64,000 bases of DNA from Demequina capsici (GCF_032102965.1 NZ_CP134880.1:2356001-2420000); one strand, 5' to 3'; positions 45,364 to 55,753 are shown, counted from the first letter of the stretch. Made by a program: numbers and translations. The notes: generated by a model from the sequence alone, not told the origin.

Positions 45364-46560
45364 TCAGATCAGGGGATCCTGAGGGGTGCGGCCGTCGACG
45401 GAGCGGTCGTACTGGTGGAGGACGACGACGCGGTTGCGGCCCGCCTCCTTCGCCTGGTAGAGCGCCTCGTCGGCGGCCGTCAGGCAGTCGTGCGGCGTGC
45501 GGGCGGGCCTTGCGCGCGCTGCTCCGATGGACACGGTGACGGAGCTGTCGCGGCCCTCGCACCCGAACCAGGTGTTCTCGATGCGGCGCCGGACCCGTTC
45601 GAGCAGCGCCTCGAGCTCGGACGGAAGGATGCGGGAGATCACGACCACGAACTCGTCCCCGCCCCAGCGGCTGACGACGTCCATGTCGCGGAACGAGTCC
45701 GCGAGCACCTCGGCGACCGACGCGATGGCGGCGTCGCCGCAGTCGTGGCCGAAGGCGTCGTTCACGTCCTTGAAGTTGTCCAGGTCGAGCACGGCGATCG
45801 CGTAGTCGAACCTGCTCTCGCGCTCGAGCTCGGTGAGGCGTTCGACGACGGGCCGCCTGTTCACGAGTCCGGTGAGCGGGTCCGTGGACGCCTGCAGCTC
45901 GCCGTAGCGCGCGGTGCCTTCGAGGATGCGCCGCGCGGCGTTGAAGCGCATCTGGAGCATCAGCACGGCGACGAGCACGGCGGAGACGGTGAGGAGGTTG
46001 TTCCAGAGCGAGACCGTGTGCATGCGGGCGTCGGACAGCCCCGGCGTCACGAGCGCGTCGGAGGTGAGGAACTGCAGCGCGACGAACATGCCTGCGATGA
46101 CGAGCGTGAGCACGGCGCGCACCAGGCGAGGCGCCTCGAAGAGGAGCACGAAGACGGCGAGGCCGAGGCCGAACAGCTGCAGGTCGAACGACGCGTCGCC
46201 TGAGAACCCGACGTCCAGCGCCACGACGAGCGCCAGGTTGCTGAGGATCACGACCACGCCCGAGACGGTCACCGGGAGCCGGAACGTCAGGCCGAGCGCG
46301 GTGACGAGGAGTCCGACGCCGATCGCGCACAGGATCGCGAGCGCCGGCGCCCCGTTGCGCACCGACAGCACGAAGGCGCCGATCGCGGTGAGCACGGAGT
46401 AGAGGATGTACCCGCGCGCGAAGTCCAAGGTCCGGGTGCGGTCGAGCCGCTCGAGCGACCGTGCCTGGGCAGGCGACAGCGCCACGGGGTGCGAGTCCGG
46501 TTCGCGGCGCCTGTTGAGCGCCCCCCACGCGCGAAGCTCAGGAATCGAGCGGCTGTCCAT
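45364..46560 (-). CDS. Membrane GGDEF protein (diguanylate cyclase) 1
   Basis: A 398-residue protein with about six membrane helices (residues 45-205) and a C-terminal GGDEF domain that makes c-di-GMP. Active site RWGGDEFVVV; the product-inhibition I-site RxxD is present five residues upstream (RDMD). ATG 46560 follows TACCGT by six bases. No linked EAL or PilZ gene. Confidence 0.88.
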   Translation of the reverse strand: MDSRSIPELRAWGALNRRREPDSHPVALSPAQARSLERLDRTRTLDFARGYILYSVLTAIGAFVLSVRNGAPALAILCAIGVGLLVTALGLTFRLPVTVSGVVVILSNLALVVALDVGFSGDASFDLQLFGLGLAVFVLLFEAPRLVRAVLTLVIAGMFVALQFLTSDALVTPGLSDARMHTVSLWNNLLTVSAVLVAVLMLQMRFNAARRILEGTARYGELQASTDPLTGLVNRRPVVERLTELERESRFDYAIAVLDLDNFKDVNDAFGHDCGDAAIASVAEVLADSFRDMDVVSRWGGDEFVVVISRILPSELEALLERVRRRIENTWFGCEGRDSSVTVSIGAARARPARTPHDCLTAADEALYQAKEAGRNRVVVLHQYDRSVDGRTPQDPLI

Positions 46561-46656
46561 CCCTCCACGGTATTGCCAGGTGCCTTGCATGGATAGGGTC
46601 TGGCCGCTCGGACCGTCCGGCTTGCCCCACGGTGTACGTTACTAATCTCGATAATG

Positions 46657-47841
46657 TTATGGATTCTCGACGACGCGCGCACGAGCAGCCACCTCGGGAC
46701 ACTCCTCCGCCTCCAGGACGACCACCTGATCGCGGCCCTGCTCCTTCGCCCGGTAGAGCGCGCGATCCGCCGCGGCGATCACCTCGTCCGGAGTGCTCCC
46801 CGGGAGGCCCATGGCCGCACCGATGGACACGGTGACGCCGGCTCCGTCCATCCCGCTCACGGCGGCGTCAGTCTTCACCGCGTTCCGAAGGCGTTCGAGG
46901 ATCGGCTCCACGTCCCCTCTCTGGACGCCCCCGAGCACCACCAGGAACTCGTCCCCGCCCCAGCGGCTCACCATGTCGGAGTCGCGGAACAGGCCCGACA
47001 TCGTGGCGGCCACATGCTGGATCAGCGCGTCGCCCACGTCGTGGCCCAACCCGTCGTTGATCGTCTTGAACTCGTCCACATCCACGACGGCGATCGCATA
47101 CCCCACCGCTGAGCCCGCCGCCAGCCTCTCCAGGCGCTCGATGACCGGCCGCCGGTTGTACAGACCCGTGAGCTCATCCGTCGACGCACGCAGCTCGGCA
47201 TACCGGGCCATGCCGGTCAGGATCCGGCGATCGGTGCGGAATCGGAACTGCATGAGCGCCACGTCCGCCGCGATATGGCTCGCCATGGCCAGCCTGATCC
47301 CCGCCTGAGCGTCACGGTTGAGCTCGCTGTCGAGCGGCACGAGGCCGGTGCCGGGCGCGATGGCGAACTCGACATACAGGAACGCCCCCAGCGCGAAGAG
47401 TCCCATCACGAGCCGGGCGAGGTCCTGCTCGGGCCGCAGCAGCACGAACGCCGCGAACAGGAGACCGATGATCAGCAGATGGATCTGGGCGTCCGCGAAG
47501 ATCGTGACGGCGTAGACGACCACCGCTATCGTCCCGACGAAGAAGATCGCCATCGTCGCGAACCGCGGCCGGCCACGCACCGCGGCGACGAGCAGCCCGG
47601 CGTTGACCACGTTCAGCAGGGCCGTCCCGGCGACCAGCAGCGCGTGATGGGGCAGACCCGCCAGCGTGTCGACGAACCAGAGCATCACGAGGCTCGCGGC
47701 GAGCGCGGACCCGAGATATGCGATCGCCACGCGCGCGAGCGCCTGCTCCTGAGCGTCCTGGAGGCCCGCCGCCTCGTCTGGGGACAGCGGGTCATCGTCG
47801 GCCCCACGAGGGAACCACCAACGCAGCCCACGTCGCACCAC
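46657..47841 (-). CDS. Membrane GGDEF protein (diguanylate cyclase) 2
   Basis: A 394-residue protein of the same layout: cytosolic N-terminus, about six helices (residues 45-190), then GGDEF. Active site SRWGGDEFLVVL with I-site RDSD. It starts at GTG with AGGGAG upstream. Clearly a paralogue of the preceding gene (same DPLTGL/DELTGLYNRRPV region), so a local duplication is likely. Confidence 0.88.
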   Translation of the reverse strand: MVRRGLRWWFPRGADDDPLSPDEAAGLQDAQEQALARVAIAYLGSALAASLVMLWFVDTLAGLPHHALLVAGTALLNVVNAGLLVAAVRGRPRFATMAIFFVGTIAVVVYAVTIFADAQIHLLIIGLLFAAFVLLRPEQDLARLVMGLFALGAFLYVEFAIAPGTGLVPLDSELNRDAQAGIRLAMASHIAADVALMQFRFRTDRRILTGMARYAELRASTDELTGLYNRRPVIERLERLAAGSAVGYAIAVVDVDEFKTINDGLGHDVGDALIQHVAATMSGLFRDSDMVSRWGGDEFLVVLGGVQRGDVEPILERLRNAVKTDAAVSGMDGAGVTVSIGAAMGLPGSTPDEVIAAADRALYRAKEQGRDQVVVLEAEECPEVAARARVVENP

Positions 47842-48040
47842 GCGCCATCTCCCTCAGCCGGCAACGATCGGGGCGCCCTGCGCACCCGTCCACAGAGGGA
47901 TCGTCCATCAAGCCACCGATTCAATGAAAAGGAGGCTCGATCGGGCAGCCGATCCGGGCCTACCCGGCGCGCCCCTGCTCGGGATGTGACGCGCGCCACC
48001 GTCGGCACGGGGGTGACGTGCGACACACCCCGCCCTCCCG

Positions 48041-48691
48041 TCAGACGATGCGACGCGTCGCCGCCCAGTGCGCCAGCTCGTGGCGGCTGGTGAGCTGCAG
48101 CTTGTGCAGCACCTTGCCCACATGCGTCTCGACCGTCTTGATCGAGATGAAGAGCTTCTCCCCCACCTCTCGGTAGGTGTAGCCGCGTGCGATGAGACGC
48201 ATCACCTCCTGCTCGCGGGCGGTGAGCTTGTCCAGGTCCTCGTCCACCGACGCGACCTCGCCGCCCGCAGCGTTGAACGCGTCGAGCACGAAGCCTGCCA
48301 GGCGCGGGGAGAACACCGCGTCGCCCGACGCGACCCGTCGCACCGCGTCGGAGAGGTCCGGCCCCGAGATGGACTTGGTGACGTACCCGCGTGCGCCCGC
48401 CCGCACCACGGCGACGACGTCCTCCGCCGCGTCGGACACCGACAGGGCGAGCACCCGCGGCGGCTCCGGGTCGTGCAGCACCTCGGCCAGCACGTCCAGC
48501 GCTCCGCCGCCCGTGCCGCCAGGCAGGTGCACGTCCAGGATCACCACCTGCGGCCTGGCCTGACGGATCGCGGCGATCGCGGACTCCACGTCCCGCCCCT
48601 CCCCGACCACCTCGATGTCGTCCTCGAGGGACTCACGGACGCCGACCCTGATCACATCGTGATCGTCGACGATGACGACGCTGGTGCTCAT
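48041..48691 (-). CDS. NarL/LuxR-type response regulator
   Basis: A 216-residue regulator: receiver domain with acidic DDHD, phospho-acceptor Asp in VVILDVHLPGG near residue 53 and Lys in GYVTKSISG; C-terminal LuxR helix-turn-helix with LTAREQEVMRLIARG and SIKTVETHVGKVLHKL. Its start overlaps the histidine kinase stop (ATGA), so the two form one two-component system. Confidence 0.93.
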   Translation of the reverse strand: MSTSVVIVDDHDVIRVGVRESLEDDIEVVGEGRDVESAIAAIRQARPQVVILDVHLPGGTGGGALDVLAEVLHDPEPPRVLALSVSDAAEDVVAVVRAGARGYVTKSISGPDLSDAVRRVASGDAVFSPRLAGFVLDAFNAAGGEVASVDEDLDKLTAREQEVMRLIARGYTYREVGEKLFISIKTVETHVGKVLHKLQLTSRHELAHWAATRRIV

Positions 48692-49701
48692 CGCTCCTCC
48701 TTGCGCGGAATGGTGATGGTGACCTCGGTGCGACCCCCGGGAGCCGACGCGACCACCGCGTCGCCCCCGTGCCTGCGGGTGCGGCCGACGATCGAGTTGC
48801 GGATCCCGGCACGATCCGCCGGGACGAGGGAAGGGTCGAAGCCGGGGCCCGAGTCGCGGACGAAGATCTCATACCGGTCCGCGGTGAGCTCCGCGTACAC
48901 GCTGATGGGCTCGTGCCCGTGCCGCGCCGCGTTCTGGACGGCCTCCTTCGCCGCACGCACGCCCGCCCGCAGCGCCTCGCTGGTGCGCGCGTCACCCACG
49001 CTCACCACGTCGACCGCGACCCCGTGTGCGTCCTCGACCTCCGAGACCGCCCGCTGCAACGCCGTCGCCACCGAATCCTCGACGCTGCGTCGCTCCTGGT
49101 AGAGATAGGCACGCAGATCCCGTTCCTGGGCCCGCGCGAGCCTCGCCACCGCGTCGGGATCATCCGCCTTCGCCCGGATCAGGGTCAGCGTCTGCAGCAC
49201 CGAATCGTGCAGATGAGCGGCGATCTCCGCCCGCTCGAACTCCCTGACCCGACGCTCCCGCTCCACGCCCACCTGACGGATCAGCCTCAGCCACCACGGC
49301 GCGAGGATCAGCGCCAGCGCCACCACGATCACGATCGGCATGAGGACGGCGCGCAGCAGCGGATCGTCGGTGAAGCGCCACTGCGCGAACCACACGAGCG
49401 TCACGATCCCCAGCACCAGTCCCAGGACGACGCGCACCCACGCGTCCTTGGAGAACAGCGCCACGACGTCAGGCCTGCGAGCGTCGCCCTGCACCGCCGT
49501 CTCCAACGGGCTCCACACGAGCACCAGCGCGGCCGCGAAGGCCAGCCCCGGGACCACCCACCCCGACGCGGCACCCCACCCCAGCCTGCGTGCCAGCAGC
49601 GCCAGCGAGGTCGCGAGCATCAGCCCGCCGAGCGCCATCAGCCACCACCGCGACTGCGGCGCACGGCGGCGCAGCGGGCTGGCGAGGCGCTGATCGGTCA
49701 C
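48688..49701 (-). CDS. Sensor histidine kinase (HisKA_3 type)
   Basis: A 337-residue kinase with four predicted membrane helices (residues 20-130), a HisKA_3 dimerisation helix with phospho-acceptor His in AAHLHDSVLQTL, and an HATPase domain with ARHGHEP and VRDSGPGFDPSL. GTG 49701 lies six bases after CACGAT (leaderless). It diverges from a PspC-domain gene, an arrangement linked to envelope-stress sensing in related bacteria. Confidence 0.9.
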   Translation of the reverse strand: MTDQRLASPLRRRAPQSRWWLMALGGLMLATSLALLARRLGWGAASGWVVPGLAFAAALVLVWSPLETAVQGDARRPDVVALFSKDAWVRVVLGLVLGIVTLVWFAQWRFTDDPLLRAVLMPIVIVVALALILAPWWLRLIRQVGVERERRVREFERAEIAAHLHDSVLQTLTLIRAKADDPDAVARLARAQERDLRAYLYQERRSVEDSVATALQRAVSEVEDAHGVAVDVVSVGDARTSEALRAGVRAAKEAVQNAARHGHEPISVYAELTADRYEIFVRDSGPGFDPSLVPADRAGIRNSIVGRTRRHGGDAVVASAPGGRTEVTITIPRKEER

Positions 49702-49870
49702 CTGCTCATCGTGGCAGAGCGCACCCCGAGACGTCGTCCCCCTGGTGGCCGACGCGGGACGCACCGATGCCGCCGCAAGATCAGGGGCACGATCAGGGGG
49801 ATACCCAATAGCCCCCGCCGCGCTCCCCGCTGGACGATGGACCCAGACATCGGACCGCGAGGGAGCAGAC

Positions 49871-51496
49871 ATGACACAGCCGACAGACGGAGGGACGACG
49901 CACGAGGCGGCGTTCTTCACGACCATCCGTTCGTGGGGCCTCACCCGGGGCGACCACGGGATCGTCGGAGGCGTGATCGAGGGCGTCGGCGAACGGATCG
50001 GGCTCGCCCGCGTGCCCGCGCGCCTCCTCTTCATCGTCATCGCGATCTTCACCCAGGGCTTCGCCGCGCTCGCCTACGCCGCAGGCTGGGCGCTGCTGCC
50101 CGACCGACGCGGCAACATCATCATCCAGAACTTCGGCCGCGGCGTCACGAACGTGGGCGCCCTGATCGGCATCGCGGTGCTCACGCTGTTCGGCCTCGGC
50201 AACTTCAAGGCGACCGTGCCATGGACGTGGGACATCTGGCCGTCGTCTGGCGGATGGGGCATCGGTCGCGCGATCGCCACGATCTGGACCCTTGCCATCC
50301 TTGCCGGAGCGGCCTGGCTCGTGATCCACCTCGTGCGGAGGAACCGAGCGACACCTCCTGACGGCACGCCGAGCTGGACGGCTCCGACCGACGCCGCCAC
50401 CCCCGCGCAGCCCACCGCGGCGACACCGGCGGCCCCGGCGGATGCCGCACCCGTCTACGCGGCGCTGCCGGGCGAGGCGGGTCCAGGCGCGACCGGCGAC
50501 TCGCGCGCACGCGCGGCACACCAGGGAACGGCCTGGCAGACGCAGCAGGACGGCGCGGCAGGGAACGCCGCGAACCATGCCGCAGCTGAGGCCCAGCAAC
50601 GCGCATGGGAGGCGCAGGCCCAGGCACGTGCCCGCGCCGCCGCGCGGCGAGCCAACCGCGTCCCGGGCCCCGGCGCCGCCGCGTACCTGACCGCGCTCTC
50701 CTGGCTCATCCTCTCCGGCGTCGGCGTGTGGATCGCCAGCCGCAACGACCTGCTCGCCGTCCACCCGGTGGTGGCATGGCCCGTGGCCGTCCTCATCGGC
50801 TGGGGCGTGATCCTCATCGCCGTCTCGCTGGCAGGCCGCAGGCTCGGCTTCCTCGGCGTCCTCACCGTGCTCGGCATCCTCCCCGTGCTCGCGATCGGCG
50901 CCGGCGCCGACCAGCTCCGCGTCGCATGGACGGAGAGCCGCTCGGCAGTGATCTCGCAGCCTGATGGCGAGGCGATCGCCCACGCTGTCGAGAGCTGGAT
51001 CCAGGCCAACGTCGACCCGGAGTTCACGCTCGGCGAGACCGGCGGCAACGTGACCGCAGAGGCGACACCCGCCACCGGCGACACCACGGTGTCCGACCCC
51101 GGCGCCTGGTTCACCGACTATCAGTCCGTGCTCCTGCGAGGAGCCTGCTACGAGCCGGCGGCCGACACGTGGCCCGGTGCGGACGAGACGGTGTCGCTCG
51201 GCTCGGTCACCGCGGACCGCACCATCGACATCACGGCGGAGACGACCGCGCTCACGATCCCCTCCGGCACGCATGTCGTCCTGGAGGCTGACGGGAACGC
51301 CTGGGCGACGGTCGCCTGGCTGGATCGCGGCCTCGCCTGCTACTTCGAGGACTCGGACACCACGTACGTCGACCTCCAGAACGACCCCGACGCACCGACC
51401 CTCACGCTCGTCGTCCACGACGACCAGTACGCCAACACGATCCTCATCACCGAGACGCCCGTCCCGGCGTCGTCTTCCACGGAGGTCCAGGAATGA
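49871..51496 (+). CDS. PspC-domain membrane protein with long linker and exported domain
   Basis: A 541-residue protein. PspC domain at residues 15-75 (SWGLTRGDHGIVGGVIEGVG) with its helix, a second helix pair, an Ala/Gln-rich linker (about 175-270), two further helices (about 285-345) and a C-terminal non-membrane region of about 190 residues rich in Thr/Asp with two Cys. PspC proteins respond to envelope stress; position next to the two-component system suggests they act together (inference). Confidence 0.82.
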   Translation: MTQPTDGGTTHEAAFFTTIRSWGLTRGDHGIVGGVIEGVGERIGLARVPARLLFIVIAIFTQGFAALAYAAGWALLPDRRGNIIIQNFGRGVTNVGALIGIAVLTLFGLGNFKATVPWTWDIWPSSGGWGIGRAIATIWTLAILAGAAWLVIHLVRRNRATPPDGTPSWTAPTDAATPAQPTAATPAAPADAAPVYAALPGEAGPGATGDSRARAAHQGTAWQTQQDGAAGNAANHAAAEAQQRAWEAQAQARARAAARRANRVPGPGAAAYLTALSWLILSGVGVWIASRNDLLAVHPVVAWPVAVLIGWGVILIAVSLAGRRLGFLGVLTVLGILPVLAIGAGADQLRVAWTESRSAVISQPDGEAIAHAVESWIQANVDPEFTLGETGGNVTAEATPATGDTTVSDPGAWFTDYQSVLLRGACYEPAADTWPGADETVSLGSVTADRTIDITAETTALTIPSGTHVVLEADGNAWATVAWLDRGLACYFEDSDTTYVDLQNDPDAPTLTLVVHDDQYANTILITETPVPASSSTEVQE

Positions 51497-51786
51497 GCCC
51501 CATGCTTCCCCGCCGCAGTCCCGCGCAACGCCTCGGCTGGGCGACCGTCCCTGCCGCCTGCTCGACGGTCGGCGTGCTCGTCGCCTACCGGCTGTCGGGC
51601 TATGAGATCGACCTGGAGCTGATCGCGATCGTCGCGCTCGCCGCGCTCGGCGTCTGGTTCCTCATCACCGCGGCGCTCGCGGGGCGCCGTGACCGCGCCG
51701 CCGAGGCGGCCATGGCGGACCCGATGGCGGCCTATGCCGCGACGGCGCCCGCCGTCGACACGCCCGACGAGCCGCGCACCCCGTAG
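51493..51786 (+). CDS. 97-residue membrane protein coupled to PspC gene
   Basis: ATG overlaps the PspC stop (ATGA). Two hydrophobic helices (RLGWATVPAACSTVGVLVAY, LELIAIVALAALGVWFLIT) and a short acidic tail. No family recognised; coupling suggests a shared job with the PspC protein. Confidence 0.7.
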   Translation: MSPMLPRRSPAQRLGWATVPAACSTVGVLVAYRLSGYEIDLELIAIVALAALGVWFLITAALAGRRDRAAEAAMADPMAAYAATAPAVDTPDEPRTP

Positions 51787-51808
51787 CCCTCCGCCGTCCC
51801 CGCACGAG

Positions 51809-51852
51809 GAAGGGGCGCCGCCCGCTGGTCTCCCAGCGGACGGCGCCCCTTC
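51809..51852. terminator. Bidirectional terminator between the PspC operon and guaA
   Basis: Twenty-base arms beginning GAAGGGGCGCCG and ending CGGCGCCCCTTC with one mismatch and a TCTC loop, between convergent genes. Confidence 0.8.
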
Positions 51853-51859
51853 GGCACGT

Positions 51860-53440
51860 CTACTCCCACTCGATGGTGCCCGGCGGCTTGCTCGTGACGT
51901 CGAGCACCACGCGGTTCACCTCCGCCACCTCGTTGGTGATGCGGTTCGAGATGTGCGCCAGGACCTCGTACGGCACGCGGCTCCAGTCGGCCGTCATCGC
52001 GTCCTCGGAGGACACGGGACGCAGCACGATCGGGTGACCGTAGGTGCGGCCGTCGCCCTGGACGCCCACCGAACGGACGTCGGCGAGCAGCACCACGGGG
52101 CACTGCCAGATGTCCTGGTCCAGTCCCGCCTTCGTGAGCTCCTCGCGCGCGATCGCGTCGGCGGCGCGGAGGATCTCCAGGCGCTCCCACGTGACCTCGC
52201 CGATGATGCGGATGCCGAGGCCCGGTCCAGGGAACGGCTGGCGGCCGACGATCTCCTCGGGGATGCCGAGCTCGCGACCGACCGCGCGAACCTCGTCCTT
52301 GAACAGGGTCCGCAGCGGCTCGACGAGCGAGAACTGCAGGTCGTCAGGCAGACCGCCGACGTTGTGGTGGCTCTTGATGTTCGCCGCACCCTCGCCGCCG
52401 CCGGACTCGACGACGTCGGGGTACAGCGTGCCCTGGACGAGGAACTCGACGGCCTCGCCATGGGCGCCCGCCTCCTCGACCACCTGGCGCGCGGCGTCCT
52501 CGAACACGCGGATGAACTCGCGACCGATGATCTTGCGCTTCGTCTCAGGGTCGCTCACTCCCGCGAGCGCGGTGAGGAACCGCTCCTTCTCGTCACGGAT
52601 GATGAGCCGCACCCCGGTCGAGGCGACGAAGTCCTTCTCGATCTGCTCCACCTCGCCCGCACGCATCAGCCCGTGGTCCACGTGGATGCAGGTGAGCTGG
52701 TCGCCGACGGCCTTCTGCACGATCGCGGCGGCGACCGCGGAGTCGACCCCGCCCGACAGCGCGCAGATGACGCGCTTGCTGCCCACCTGCGCGCGGATCC
52801 GCTCGACCTGCTCGTCGATCACGTTCTCGCTGGTCCAGTCGGGCTGGAGCCCCGCGACGCGGTACAGGAAGTTCTCGATGGCGGCCTGGCCGAGCGGCGA
52901 GTGCTTCACCTCGGGGTGCCACTGCACGCCGCACAGCTGCGCGTCGAGGTTCTCGAAGGCCGCCACCGGTGCGCCCTCCGTCGTCGCGAGGACGGTGAAG
53001 CCCTCGGGCGCCTCATGCACCGAGTCGCCGTGGCTCATCCAGACCTCCTGGGTCTGGGGGCTGCCGGACAGGGCCGCGCCCGCGTCGGCCACGTGCGCCT
53101 GCGTGCGGCCGTACTCGCGCAGGCCGGTCTTCGCGACCGTGCCGCCGAGCGCCTTCGCCATGACCTGGAAGCCGTAGCAGATGCCCATGACGGGCACACC
53201 GGCGGACAGCAGCCTCGCCTCGTCGTCCAGGTGGGGCGCGCCGTCCTCGTAGACGGACGACGGACCGCCGGACAGGATGATCGCCGCCGGGTCCTTCTCG
53301 AGCATCCGCGCCACCGACATGGTGTGCGGCACGATCTCCGAGTAGACGCTCGCCTCGCGCACGCGTCGCGCGATCAGCTGCGCGTACTGCGCACCGAAGT
53401 CGACAACCAGTACAGGGCGGTGCTGGGTGGGGTTCGTCAC
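51860..53440 (-). CDS. guaA: GMP synthase (glutamine-hydrolysing)
   Basis: A 526-residue enzyme making GMP from XMP. N-terminal class-I amidotransferase with the catalytic Cys in GICYGFQVM and His/Glu in [13 protein letters not shown]-loop ATPase motif [15 protein letters not shown] near residue 232; C-terminal dimerisation domain ending KPPGTIEWE. The start is GTG and overlaps the DUF3817 stop (GTGA). Confidence 0.96.
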   Translation of the reverse strand: MTNPTQHRPVLVVDFGAQYAQLIARRVREASVYSEIVPHTMSVARMLEKDPAAIILSGGPSSVYEDGAPHLDDEARLLSAGVPVMGICYGFQVMAKALGGTVAKTGLREYGRTQAHVADAGAALSGSPQTQEVWMSHGDSVHEAPEGFTVLATTEGAPVAAFENLDAQLCGVQWHPEVKHSPLGQAAIENFLYRVAGLQPDWTSENVIDEQVERIRAQVGSKRVICALSGGVDSAVAAAIVQKAVGDQLTCIHVDHGLMRAGEVEQIEKDFVASTGVRLIIRDEKERFLTALAGVSDPETKRKIIGREFIRVFEDAARQVVEEAGAHGEAVEFLVQGTLYPDVVESGGGEGAANIKSHHNVGGLPDDLQFSLVEPLRTLFKDEVRAVGRELGIPEEIVGRQPFPGPGLGIRIIGEVTWERLEILRAADAIAREELTKAGLDQDIWQCPVVLLADVRSVGVQGDGRTYGHPIVLRPVSSEDAMTADWSRVPYEVLAHISNRITNEVAEVNRVVLDVTSKPPGTIEWE

Positions 53441-53811
53441 GGGTTCACACTACCGGCGACCTCGCGGGCGATGCGGCGCTCCGCGAAGAAGGAGAGGGTC
53501 GGGACCACGCCACCGGCAGCCATGTAGATCAGGCGCGGGATGGACCAGCGCATGCGCATCCACAGCATCACCACGGTGACCAGGTAGACCATGAAGACCC
53601 AGCCATGGACGATCGCGACTGCCGTGAAGAACGTGTCCACGGGCCCATCGGTCAGCCCGAACGCGTAGCGGATCAGCCCCAGGAAGACGGTCAGGAGCAG
53701 CGTCCCTGTGATGATCGCCATCACCTTGTATCGCCTCAGGTCCCCCGCCAGCCTGGGGTCCATGCCCGCTCCTGAGGCCTCTGCGGTGGGCTCGACAGCC
53801 GGATCGGTCAC
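53437..53811 (-). CDS. DUF3817 membrane protein
   Basis: A 124-residue protein with three helices and the family core [38 protein letters not shown]3817 is common in actinobacteria near guaA and in some c-di-GMP or export loci; function unknown. Four-base overlaps on both sides place it in one operon with SURF1 and guaA. Confidence 0.85.
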   Translation of the reverse strand: MTDPAVEPTAEASGAGMDPRLAGDLRRYKVMAIITGTLLLTVFLGLIRYAFGLTDGPVDTFFTAVAIVHGWVFMVYLVTVVMLWMRMRWSIPRLIYMAAGGVVPTLSFFAERRIAREVAGSVNP

Positions 53812-54569
53812 TGGTCCTCCTGGGGTCCGGGGTTCGCGCCCTCGGCGGGTCGCACCCGCCCATTGTCACGCATCCACCGCAGCGCGATGAACGCCGCGAA
53901 CCCGCCGAACACCCACCACTCGACGGCGTAGGCCGCGTTGCGGAAGTTCGTCTCGTGCGTGGGCGCGAGCGGCGGCAGCGGCTCCCAGCCGTCGGCGCCG
54001 TCGTAGGACACGAGCACCGCGGAGTACAGGGGCCCAGGCCACTCCTGGGCCAGCATGGACGTGGCGACCGCGCCGATCACCGTCGCCTCGACCTCCGAGC
54101 CGGTACTGGCGGGAGCGGACGACTCGGACGCCCGCAGATAGCCCTCCAGCTCGACATCGCCCGACGGCATCGCGACCGATGGCGCCGCGTCGGCATCCGC
54201 CCAGCCCACGATCACCGCCAGCGTGGCAGGCTGCCCGGTGCCGGTCGCGTCGGCGTCGACCGTGAACGCCCTCACCAGCAGCTGAGCAGGCCGCCCCTCG
54301 ACCTCACGGCCGGTCACCACGAACGGCTCCGCATCGGCCCACGTCCCGTCGACGACGACCTGCCGCCCGACCTCGGCGCCCGATCTGTCGCCAGGCTGCA
54401 CCAGCTCGCTCAGCGGCACCGCAGGGTCGGGCACCACCGTCGCGCCGTTCTCGTGAGCGCGCGTCCACTGCCACCACCCGAGCCCCGCCGTGATCGCCAT
54501 CGCGGCCACCATGATCAGGCTCGCCAGCGCGAGGGCGCCCCACCGCAGACGGCCCTGCGCAGCGGTCAT
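53808..54569 (-). CDS. SURF1-family protein
   Basis: A 253-residue protein with one N-terminal helix (LALASLIMVAAMAITAGLGWWQW), a periplasm-facing domain and a C-terminal helix (AYAVEWWVFGGFAAFIALRW), the SURF1 topology. SURF1 proteins help assemble haem-copper cytochrome oxidase. Overlaps both neighbours by four bases. Confidence 0.88.
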   Translation of the reverse strand: MTAAQGRLRWGALALASLIMVAAMAITAGLGWWQWTRAHENGATVVPDPAVPLSELVQPGDRSGAEVGRQVVVDGTWADAEPFVVTGREVEGRPAQLLVRAFTVDADATGTGQPATLAVIVGWADADAAPSVAMPSGDVELEGYLRASESSAPASTGSEVEATVIGAVATSMLAQEWPGPLYSAVLVSYDGADGWEPLPPLAPTHETNFRNAAYAVEWWVFGGFAAFIALRWMRDNGRVRPAEGANPGPQEDQ

Positions 54570-55753
54570 GCGCCCACGCCGCGCATGGGCGGCACCACCC
54601 GGCGCGCGCGCAGGTGCGCCTGCAGCGTGCGGTCGGCGTCGGAGCCTGGAGCGAGGTCATGGATGGCGCGGGTGCGCACCTGGTTGCGGCCCCCCGCCTT
54701 CGCCTCGTACAGGGCATCGTCGGCGCGCTTGATGACCCGGTGGCTCATCTCGTCCTCGAGCCCGTCCGCGAGACCCACGGAGATCTGGATCTCGTGCGAG
54801 TGGCCGGCGCACGGCACCACGTGGTCGGCGACCACCCGGCGCACCCGCTCCATCATCGCCACCGCGTCCTCGATCCCCACCGACGGCATCACGAAGATGA
54901 ACTCCTCGCCGCCCCATCGCCCGATCGTGTCCGAGACGCGCAGCTGCTCCCGCAGCCTCCGCCCGACGGTGGCGAGCACCCGGTCACCGCACTGGTGGCC
55001 GAACGTGTCGTTGAGGCGCTTGAAGTGATCCAGGTCCGCGATCGCCAGGCAGTACGCGCCCGAGCCCGGCCGCGCGAGGTCCTCCAGCACGTCCAGCACC
55101 GGACGCCGGTTCGGCAGGCCCGTCAGCGGGTCGGTGTTCGCCAGGTACTCCGCGCGCATCGTGGCGTCCGCCGCCTGCTTCCAGGCCTGCGCCGCCCGCA
55201 CGTGGGTGGTGATCGCGAGCGACGTGGTGAGGACCGCGGTGAGGACCGCGTTGAGCGTGAACATCACGGACAGCGACGCCTCAGACACGTCCACGAACGC
55301 ACGCGAGCTGGGCAGCAGGAACTGGCATCCGACGAACACGATGGCGGCGCCCGCGCCGAACAGCCAGCGCAGCACCCACTGCTCATCCGTGAACACCAGG
55401 ATCGCGAGGGCTCCGCCGGAGATGAGGTAGAGGTGGACGCCCGACTCCCATCCCAGGTAGCGGGTCGACACGACGATCTGGACGATCACGAGCGTGAGGA
55501 CCAGCAGCGCGCCCTGCAGCTGCCGACCGCGGCGCACCAGCACCACGCCGCCCAGCAGCGCCAGCATGCACACGAGGTCGACGCCGATCAGACCCGCGAG
55601 CGCGTGCCGGTCGTAGACGAGGAACACCGCGGAGTATCCGGCCGCGAGCGCCGCGGCGAGCACCATCACCGCCTGGATCGTGCGGGCGGGTCCACCGAGG
55701 TAGCCCTGGCGGACCGCGAGCGCACCGCTCGTGGGGGGTGCCTCAGCACTCAT
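54566..55753 (-). CDS. Membrane GGDEF protein (diguanylate cyclase) 3
   Basis: A 395-residue protein with about six helices (residues 28-185) and a GGDEF domain of the GGEEF form (GRWGGEEFIFVMP); I-site RVSD is present. Its stop overlaps the SURF1 start, so it appears to head the SURF1-DUF3817-guaA transcript. GGEEF is a functional variant of the active site. Confidence 0.88.
   Translation of the reverse strand: MSAEAPPTSGALAVRQGYLGGPARTIQAVMVLAAALAAGYSAVFLVYDRHALAGLIGVDLVCMLALLGGVVLVRRGRQLQGALLVLTLVIVQIVVSTRYLGWESGVHLYLISGGALAILVFTDEQWVLRWLFGAGAAIVFVGCQFLLPSSRAFVDVSEASLSVMFTLNAVLTAVLTTSLAITTHVRAAQAWKQAADATMRAEYLANTDPLTGLPNRRPVLDVLEDLARPGSGAYCLAIADLDHFKRLNDTFGHQCGDRVLATVGRRLREQLRVSDTIGRWGGEEFIFVMPSVGIEDAVAMMERVRRVVADHVVPCAGHSHEIQISVGLADGLEDEMSHRVIKRADDALYEAKAGGRNQVRTRAIHDLAPGSDADRTLQAHLRARRVVPPMRGVGA

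Noticed and set aside
49745-49870. Earlier start for the PspC protein
   Set aside because: The extension has no conserved sequence and overlaps the interval to the divergent kinase promoter; ATG 49871 begins the PspC-type N-terminus.
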